Below, piece by piece: positions 1 to 6,101 of a DNA stretch of 7,778 nucleotides (its first letter is position 1; the number at the start of each line of letters is the position of its first letter). The notes beneath the pieces are model-generated. The model ran no database searches and was not told where the DNA came from. It saw only the letters and a list, made by a program, of their open reading frames with translations. The translations under genes and the position numbers were made by a program. The stretch is from CAYZXK01 sp964482395 (GTDB lineage Bacteria > Planctomycetota > Phycisphaerae > UBA1845 > Fen-1342). The DNA lies in NCBI GenBank assembly GCA_964482395.1, contig CAYZXK010000110.1, positions 1 to 7,778 on the forward strand, given 5' to 3'.

Positions 1-107
1 TCCTCTGGGCTCTGTATCACCGGCTCACCACCCGCGACGTGTGCATTCACGACTCGAACACGAGGCCGACGCCGATCACAGCCGGGACCCTCAGACTCAC
101 CGCCGCG

Positions 108-139
108 TAGCGAAATGGCCGTTCTTCAACGGGCTGCTA
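108..139. repeat. Nested inverted repeat around GCCGTT-CTTC-AACGGGC
   Basis: The core CCGTT (119-123), loop CTTC (124-127) and AACGG (128-132) form a hairpin. It extends to G118/C134 with one bulged G, and outer TAGC (108-111) pairs with GCTA (136-139). The shape and the wording of the core resemble an abundant short intergenic motif that I associate from memory with planctomycete-like genomes, but I cannot verify this here. It could also be a leader structure or a chance repeat. No T-run follows on either strand, so it is not a normal intrinsic terminator. Confidence 0.35.
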
Positions 140-147
140 GGACCCAG

Positions 148-180
148 CCCGCCCAGCCGCAGCGGGGCGGGGCTGGCGGG
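148..180. repeat. GC-rich inverted repeat
   Basis: CCCGCCCAGCC (148-158) pairs with GGCTGGCGGG (171-180) over 10 bp with one bulged C and a 12-nt loop. The left arm overlaps a competing pairing in which GGGCTG (131-136) pairs with CAGCCC (145-150), so the two hairpins would be mutually exclusive in RNA. Neither is followed by a T-tract on either strand. The function is unknown. Confidence 0.4.
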
Positions 181-372
181 AAGTCGGGCGACGGCCGCCG
201 AGGGCCGCCCGCGTTACCGGGCCTGAAACAGGGCAGCTACTGTAGGTGGCGTACCGGGCAGCCGACGTATGTTGTGCATTAGCAGTCCGCCGGCAGCGTT
301 CGAGTAAGCCGTTAAGCCGCCTCAATCGCCGCACGCAGTGACAGCTACCGGCCGGTCCGCCGGCTGATGATC

Positions 373-394
373 CTTTGGCGGCAGAGCCCCAAAG
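373..394 (+). promoter_or_regulatory. Hairpin abutting the kinase start codon
   Basis: CTTTGG (373-378) pairs with CCAAAG (389-394), and inside it GGC (380-382) pairs with GCC (386-388) around an AGA triloop, with C379 bulged. This is a 9-bp stem whose last base directly precedes the ATG at 395. No purine-rich Shine-Dalgarno sequence is seen outside the stem. The structure would therefore occupy the ribosome landing site and could limit translation of the kinase. The pairing is seen in the sequence; the regulatory role is inferred. Confidence 0.4.
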
Positions 395-2692
<2,298 letters not shown>

Positions 2693-2866
2693 GGCCGGTT
2701 TGCCAGCACCCCCGAAGAGCTGCCAGACCTCAGGTTGGAACCGGGACCGCAAGGAAGCGTCGCTCGCCAAGCCGATCACCACCTGCCTTGCAGGGTCGGG
2801 CCTCCCGAGTGCGATTCAAGCGGCCCAAGGCGCTACCGGCGGACCCGGGTGCGGCGTTAGCATACG

Positions 2867-2903
2867 AAAAAGCCCCGACTCTGCGACCGGGAGGGAGTCG
2901 GGC
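2867..2903 (-). terminator. Leftward intrinsic terminator
   Basis: Read on the minus strand, GCCCGACTC (2903-2895) pairs with GAGTCGGGGC (2881-2872) with one bulged G and a 13-nt loop, and is followed immediately by TTTTT (2871-2867). This is the textbook form of a Rho-independent terminator for leftward transcription. The nearest leftward gene is recR, whose stop lies about 470 nt upstream of the hairpin, with the rightward lipoprotein gene in between. On the plus strand no T-tract follows, so it is not an efficient terminator for the kinase gene. Confidence 0.6.
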
Positions 2904-2912
2904 GTGTACACG
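2903..2912. promoter_or_regulatory. Perfect 10-bp palindrome CGTGTACACG
   Basis: CGTGTACACG is its own reverse complement and ends 18 bases before the ATG at 2931. It sits just outside the leftward terminator hairpin. It could be an operator for a dimeric regulator of the lipoprotein gene, but a 10-bp palindrome can occur by chance and no regulator is encoded beside it. Confidence 0.25.
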
Positions 2913-2930
2913 AGGTATCGGAAAGCCGGA

Positions 2931-3356
2931 ATGAGCGGAGCCGCCGTGAGGACCGCGATCTGGGCGCTGGCCATGCCAGCGCTGATATCTACGGCTGGTT
3001 GCGTAGCGCATCCCAAAGGCCCCTGCGGGACGGCCTGCCCAACCATCGAATCCGCCACGCACATCCTCGAGTATCCCAGCCAGCGGCTCAGCATTCTGAG
3101 CAACGTCGCCGCCCGGCCGGACCTTTCCCCGCACGAACAAATATATCTGGTTAACGCGGTTTTCATGGGCGGTTACAGTTGGCAGCAGGCCAACGTGCTG
3201 GTGACCCTGGTAAGCAATCCGTGCTGCACCGATCAGACCGGCGAGCACATCCGAAAGATGCTCAAGCTGTCGCGACTGACCGGGCGGGAAGAGCGTCGGG
3301 TGATCGAAGCCATGGAGCGGCGCGCCGCCGCGACCACGCAGCCCCAAGCGCGATGA
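2931..3356 (+). CDS. Small putative lipoprotein of unknown function
   Basis: A 141-residue protein with a hydrophobic N-terminal segment (about 7-21) ending in STAGC at C24, a relaxed lipobox that suggests signal peptidase II cleavage and lipid anchoring. The mature part has four more cysteines (C32, C36 and the adjacent pair C98-C99), which could form disulfides or bind metal outside the cytoplasm. The rest is mainly predicted helical, with a helix-rich, charged end. I do not recognise the family; the phrase SPHEQIYLVNAVF and the later ERRVIEAM vaguely recall small repeat-helical planctomycete proteins, but this is not a firm assignment. Start: ATG at 2931 has only a weak GGAAAG upstream. 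The in-frame GTG at 2946 has GGAG five bases before it and gives an equally good signal peptide, so it may be the true start. The frame stays open back to 2700, but that part lacks protein-like composition. The gene converges on recR with a 20-nt gap. Confidence 0.7.
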   Translation: MSGAAVRTAIWALAMPALISTAGCVAHPKGPCGTACPTIESATHILEYPSQRLSILSNVAARPDLSPHEQIYLVNAVFMGGYSWQQANVLVTLVSNPCCTDQTGEHIRKMLKLSRLTGREERRVIEAMERRAAATTQPQAR

Positions 3357-3357
3357 A

Positions 3358-3371
3358 CCGCCGGACGGCGG
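3358..3371. other. Short hairpin between convergent stop codons
   Basis: CCGCC (3358-3362) pairs with GGCGG (3367-3371) around a GGAC loop, filling nearly all of the 20-nt gap between the lipoprotein stop and the recR stop. There is no T-tract on either strand, so at best it pauses polymerase or protects 3' ends. It is a weak candidate for a shared terminator. Confidence 0.3.
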
Positions 3372-3376
3372 CCGCT

Positions 3377-3982
3377 TCAGGCCTGGTGCCGCCCGCGGAA
3401 GGCCTCCTCCAGCATCGCCCGATTGGCGAACTCGATCTGCGAGCCGGGCGCCAGGCCGCGGGCCAGCCGGGTAACTGGTACCCCGGTATCGGCCAGCAAG
3501 TTGCCGAGGTGCAGGGCGGTCATATCACCTTCGACGGTGGGATTGGTGGCCAGGATCACCTCGCGGACCCCGCCGGCCCGAACCCGCTTGATCAGTGCGT
3601 CGATGGTGAGGTCCTCCGGGCCGACACCTTCCAGCGGCGAGATATGGCCCATCAGCACGTGATACAGGCCGTTGACCAGTCCGGTGGCTTCCAGACTGAG
3701 CAGGTCCTTGGGCTGCTCGACCACCACGATCTGGCCCGGGTCGCGTCGGGGGTCGGAGCAAATGTTGCACAGTTCGCCGTCGGCGAGGTTATAGCAGCGC
3801 AGGCAGGGCCGGATTTGGTCTTTGACGGCCAGAATCGCCTCGGCCAGCGCGGCCGTATCCCGGCGATCGGCTTTGAGCAGATGAAATGCGATCCGCTCGG
3901 CCGACCGGGCTCCGATCCCCGGCAGCTTCTTCAACTCCTCCATCAAGCGCTGGAGCGGACCGGAGTGAGGTCCTGCGCTCAT
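3377..3982 (-). CDS. recR: Recombination mediator protein RecR
   Basis: A 201-residue protein, the usual RecR length. RecR works with RecO (and RecF) to load RecA on single-stranded DNA coated with SSB during gap repair. Visible parts: N-terminal helix-hairpin-helix with KLPGIGARSAERIAFHLL (about 19-36); a four-cysteine zinc finger C60-x2-C63-x8-C72-x2-C75; a Toprim domain starting at IVVVEQPKDL (about 85-94, with E89) and including the NPTVEGDMTALHL segment (147-159); and the conserved end TRLARGLAPGSQIEFA (about 171-186). No key residue is missing. Its ATG overlaps the ybaB stop in an ATGA, which points to translational coupling. It is the last gene of the dnaX-ybaB-recR cluster, an order also found in Escherichia coli. 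Confidence 0.97.
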   Translation of the reverse strand: MSAGPHSGPLQRLMEELKKLPGIGARSAERIAFHLLKADRRDTAALAEAILAVKDQIRPCLRCYNLADGELCNICSDPRRDPGQIVVVEQPKDLLSLEATGLVNGLYHVLMGHISPLEGVGPEDLTIDALIKRVRAGGVREVILATNPTVEGDMTALHLGNLLADTGVPVTRLARGLAPGSQIEFANRAMLEEAFRGRHQA

Positions 3983-4326
3983 GGCACACTACCCGACAGC
4001 AGGTCGGTCATTCCGGGCAGATTCAGACCGCCGGTCAGCTCCTGCATGGCCTGCTGCATTTGTTGGCGGCTTCGGGAGATCGCGTCGCGCAGTGCGGCAC
4101 AGATCAGCTCTTCCAGCAACTCGACGTCGGCGCCAGGGGCCAGCGAGGGGTCGATCCGGATGCCGACCAGTTCGCCCCGACCGTCGACGGTCGCCTGGAC
4201 CTGGCCGCCGCCGGCCTGACCCACGTGCCGAGCGGCCTGCAAACGCTGATTGACATCCTGCATGGCCTGCCAGATCTGGCCCCGGTTCTTCATCAGGTTC
4301 AATATCTGCCCGAGGTTTCCAAACAT
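3979..4326 (-). CDS. ybaB: YbaB/EbfC family nucleoid-associated protein
   Basis: A 115-residue protein, close to the family norm of about 100-115. Members are small dimeric DNA-binding proteins that coat the nucleoid. The family pattern is clear: an N-terminal amphipathic helix (about 1-33), a central beta stretch with VQATVDGRGELVGIRIDPSL (about 43-62), a helix LLEELICAALRDAISRSRQQ (about 70-89) continuing into MQQAMQELTGGLN, and a short glycine/leucine/proline tail. The glycine-rich GQAGGG (36-41) joins the first helix to the sheet. It starts 3 nt after the dnaX stop, with GGAG overlapping the end of dnaX and spaced 6 nt from the ATG, and its stop overlaps the recR start. Co-expression with dnaX and recR is therefore very likely. 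Confidence 0.95.
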   Translation of the reverse strand: MFGNLGQILNLMKNRGQIWQAMQDVNQRLQAARHVGQAGGGQVQATVDGRGELVGIRIDPSLAPGADVELLEELICAALRDAISRSRQQMQQAMQELTGGLNLPGMTDLLSGSVP

Positions 4327-4329
4327 CTT

Positions 4330-5751
4330 TCACTCCGCGGGGCCGCTGGCGGGGGCCGTCGACCTACGTCCCACATGCACCAGCACGCCGTCGAACAGTT
4401 CCAGGGTTTGGCGGACCAGCGGGTCGGCTTCGACTCGGCGGCGTTGCTCGAGCGAAACCTCCTGCTCTCCCACCACCCCAGCTCCCATGCCCTCCGCAGC
4501 CGACCAGCCGCCATCGGCGGCCGATCCCGACCGGTCCGCGCCGGCCGCGGGCGACGACTCACTCAGACCCGGCCGGGCGGCCGGCCCGGTCTTTTTTTTT
4601 TCGGGCGCTGATGGGACCGAGGGAAGCTGCCGTATAAGCTGCTCAATCGAGGACCATTCCCGCATCCGGGCCAGCCGAACCATCAGAGCTTCGGTCAGAG
4701 CCCGCCCCGCGCCACTGTAGCGCACATTCCGCCGTAGCTCCTCCAGCATGGCGATCATCTGGACGTAGTGAGACAGCTCGAACTGCCGGCTCAACTCCAC
4801 ATACTCATCCCGGGCCTCAGCCGGCACATCCACCATGCCGGCCTCCGGCCCACAGGCCCGGAGCAGGAGCAGGCTACGCAGCGCCTCGATCATATCGTTG
4901 CAGAAAACCTCCAGGCCGGCGCCGGCGGAGAGGATGTCGTCCAGATCGGTGAGCACCGAGCCCGCCTCACCTTCGGCCGCATGCTTGAGCAGGGTGAACA
5001 CGCGCTGGTTCTGCGGCGGCGGAATAAGCTCGTCCAACACCGCGGCCGTCAGTTTGCTGGGCGAGACCGACAGGAGCTGGTCAAGGATGCTGAGGGCGTC
5101 GCGCATCGAGCCGCCGGCCAGGCGAGCCACCCGCCGGGCCACCGCCTCCTCGCACTCGGCCCCCTCCGCCTGGGCGATCTCCACCACCCGCCGGGCAATC
5201 GCCTCCGGACTTATGTGCCGGAAGTTGAACCGCTGGCAGCGACTCTGAATCGTGGCCGGCACCTTCTGCACCTCGGTGGTGGCCAGGATGAACTTGACGT
5301 GCTCCGGGGGCTCCTCCAGCGTCTTCAGCAGGGCATTGAATGCCCCGGTCGAGAGCATATGCACTTCGTCGATGATGTACACCTTGTAACGCGACCGGGC
5401 CGGCCGGTACGCGGTATTGCTGCGCAGCTCGCGGATGTTATCGACGCCGGTATTGCTGGCCGCGTCGATCTCCAGCACGTCCAGGTCCTGCCCCTCGGCG
5501 ATCGCCCGGCAGACATCGCACTGGCAGCACGGCGTGGCGGTCGGTGCGTGATACTTTTGGCAGTTCAGGGCCTTGGCCAGGATCCGGGCCATGCTGGTCT
5601 TTCCCACCCCGCGCGTCCCGGTGAACAGGTACCCGTGCGCGATGCGGCCGGCCTTGATCGCATTGACCAGGGTGGTAGCGATCGGCTCCTGGCCGATGAC
5701 CTCCTCGAAGGTCCGGCTGCGGTACTTGCGGGCCAGTACGGTGTAGGCCAC
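4330..5751 (-). CDS. dnaX: DNA polymerase III subunits gamma and tau (DnaX)
   Basis: The ATPase of the replicative clamp loader. Numbered from the GTG at 5751 (473 residues): start MAYTVLARKYR; Walker A GTRGVGKTS (45-53); zinc-binding cysteines C64, C75, C78 and C81; Walker B YIIDEVHML (125-133); sensor 1 region ILATTEVQK; SRC motif (170-172) with the arginine finger; sensor 2 GGSMRDALS (213-221, R217); then the collar domain to about 370. A linker containing EKKK (384-387) is encoded by an A10-G run, a probable frameshift or slippage site, so two products are expected: the full-length tau-like form and a form ending about 10 residues after the run. The tail beyond the run is only 86 residues and ends in a conserved-looking DPLVRQTLELFDG segment. 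I chose 5751 because family members begin at this point and GGGAG lies 8 nt upstream. The frame is open to a GTG at 5823, which would add 24 low-complexity residues. It follows ffs on the same strand. Confidence 0.95.
   Translation of the reverse strand: MAYTVLARKYRSRTFEEVIGQEPIATTLVNAIKAGRIAHGYLFTGTRGVGKTSMARILAKALNCQKYHAPTATPCCQCDVCRAIAEGQDLDVLEIDAASNTGVDNIRELRSNTAYRPARSRYKVYIIDEVHMLSTGAFNALLKTLEEPPEHVKFILATTEVQKVPATIQSRCQRFNFRHISPEAIARRVVEIAQAEGAECEEAVARRVARLAGGSMRDALSILDQLLSVSPSKLTAAVLDELIPPPQNQRVFTLLKHAAEGEAGSVLTDLDDILSAGAGLEVFCNDMIEALRSLLLLRACGPEAGMVDVPAEARDEYVELSRQFELSHYVQMIAMLEELRRNVRYSGAGRALTEALMVRLARMREWSSIEQLIRQLPSVPSAPEKKKTGPAARPGLSESSPAAGADRSGSAADGGWSAAEGMGAGVVGEQEVSLEQRRRVEADPLVRQTLELFDGVLVHVGRRSTAPASGPAE
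4566..4601 (-). promoter_or_regulatory. Probable programmed frameshift/slippage signal in dnaX
   Basis: On the minus strand ten A residues (4601-4592) precede G at 4591, read as GAA AAA AAA AAG and containing the A-AAA-AAG heptamer. A hairpin follows: GACC, a G-G mismatch, and GGCCGG pair with CCGGCC and GGTC around loop CCGC (4591-4566). The inner GGCCGG stem begins 4 nt after the heptamer. The -1 frame reaches TGA at 4561-4559 (10 residues: DRAGRPAGSE) and the +1 frame reaches TGA at 4565-4563. In E. coli, dnaX uses A-AAA-AAG plus a hairpin for ribosomal -1 shifting; in Thermus thermophilus a run of A gives transcriptional slippage. This site could do either. No clear upstream Shine-Dalgarno-like stimulator is seen. 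Confidence 0.75.
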
Positions 5752-5759
5752 TCGGGGCG

Positions 5760-5764
5760 CTCCC
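5760..5764 (-). promoter_or_regulatory. Ribosome binding site supporting the dnaX GTG at 5751
   Basis: GGGAG on the minus strand lies 8 nt before the GTG that begins MAYTVLARKYR. The competing GTG at 5823 has only AAGG five bases upstream. Together with family alignment this favours the shorter protein. Confidence 0.45.
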
Positions 5765-5874
5765 GGCGTCGCTCTGGCAGGGTGGGCAGGCGATGAGGCG
5801 CTGAAAGCGTCCGGGCCGGCCACATCGGCCTTGCGCCGTCGCCTTCACACTGCCACCTTCTCACTCACGCAAAG

Positions 5875-5996
5875 TCGCCCGAGGCTCCGACCAGGTTGAC
5901 GCTGCACGTGGGCCGCACCGGGTGGGCTGCTACCTTCCGGTCCTGACCCGTTGTCCGGAGGGCGCACTGCACCGGCCCGGCCGTCGCCCCGGGCGA
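5875..5996 (-). ncRNA. ffs: Signal recognition particle RNA, bacterial small type
   Basis: The minus strand carries the universal SRP RNA domain IV core at 5948-5925: GGTCAGG, then A, then CC-GGAA-GG (tetraloop at 5938-5935), then T and AGCAGCC. This is where the SRP GTPase Ffh binds. The ends are set by an 11-bp terminal helix, TCGCCCGGGGC (5996-5986) with GCCTCGGGCGA (5885-5875), which pairs throughout with one G-U. Inner GGGCCG and CGGCCC arms extend the rod. The length of about 122 nt is slightly longer than the 114-nt E. coli 4.5S RNA, and no Alu domain is evident. The RNA directs membrane and secreted proteins to the translocon during translation. It lies about 50 nt (or 123 nt from the preferred start) upstream of dnaX on the same strand; SRP RNA beside dnaX recurs in several phyla. 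No terminator is visible between them. Confidence 0.93.
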
Positions 5997-6002
5997 GCTG
6001 AC

Positions 6003-6031
6003 ATGCTACCGCCAGCCGCCCCTACCGGCCA
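6003..6031 (-). promoter_or_regulatory. Candidate promoter for ffs
   Basis: On the minus strand TAGCAT (6008-6003) matches four of six bases of the -10 consensus TATAAT and ends 6 nt before the inferred 5' end of the SRP RNA at 5996, the normal distance. At 17-nt spacing the -35 position holds TGGCCG, a poor match to TTGACA. The agreement between the -10 and the RNA end defined by pairing is the main support. Confidence 0.35.
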
Positions 6032-6101
6032 GACCGACAGACCCGCGCGACGACTTCGGGCCCGAGCCGCCATTGGGCTCGTTCCCGTCGGCACCCGGCC
6101 C

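Larger units (their letters stand above)
1..394. other. Non-coding upstream region, no convincing gene
   Basis: No reading frame here looks like a real protein: the open frames are short, arginine/proline/serine-rich and have no family resemblance. The stretch instead carries inverted repeats (listed separately) and the leader of the kinase gene at 395. A tail of a gene on either side cannot be recognised in the first 100 bases. No confident sigma-70 promoter is visible; TATGTT at 268-273 could be a -10 element, but no matching -35 stands out. Confidence 0.6.

Noticed and set aside
2700..2930. N-terminal extension of the lipoprotein frame back to ATG 2700
   Set aside because: This part looks non-coding, contains the terminator hairpin, and would bury the lipoprotein signal peptide inside the protein.
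3358..3371. Shared terminator between the convergent lipoprotein gene and recR
   Set aside because: The stem is only 5 bp and has no T-tract on either strand; kept only as a weak hairpin.
3179..4219. 346-residue plus-strand frame over recR and ybaB
   Set aside because: It is antisense to two well-supported genes and its composition (Q, G, R and D rich, no domain) is typical of a shadow frame.
4330..4601. The A10 run as a sequencing error that breaks dnaX
   Set aside because: With ten A residues the frame is intact on both sides and the tail ends at a sensible stop 3 nt before ybaB, so the given length is consistent. A homopolymer miscount cannot be fully excluded, but would have to break a continuous gene.
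4768..5796. 342-residue plus-strand frame opposite dnaX
   Set aside because: It is a shadow of dnaX with no family features and a histidine/arginine/glutamine-rich make-up.
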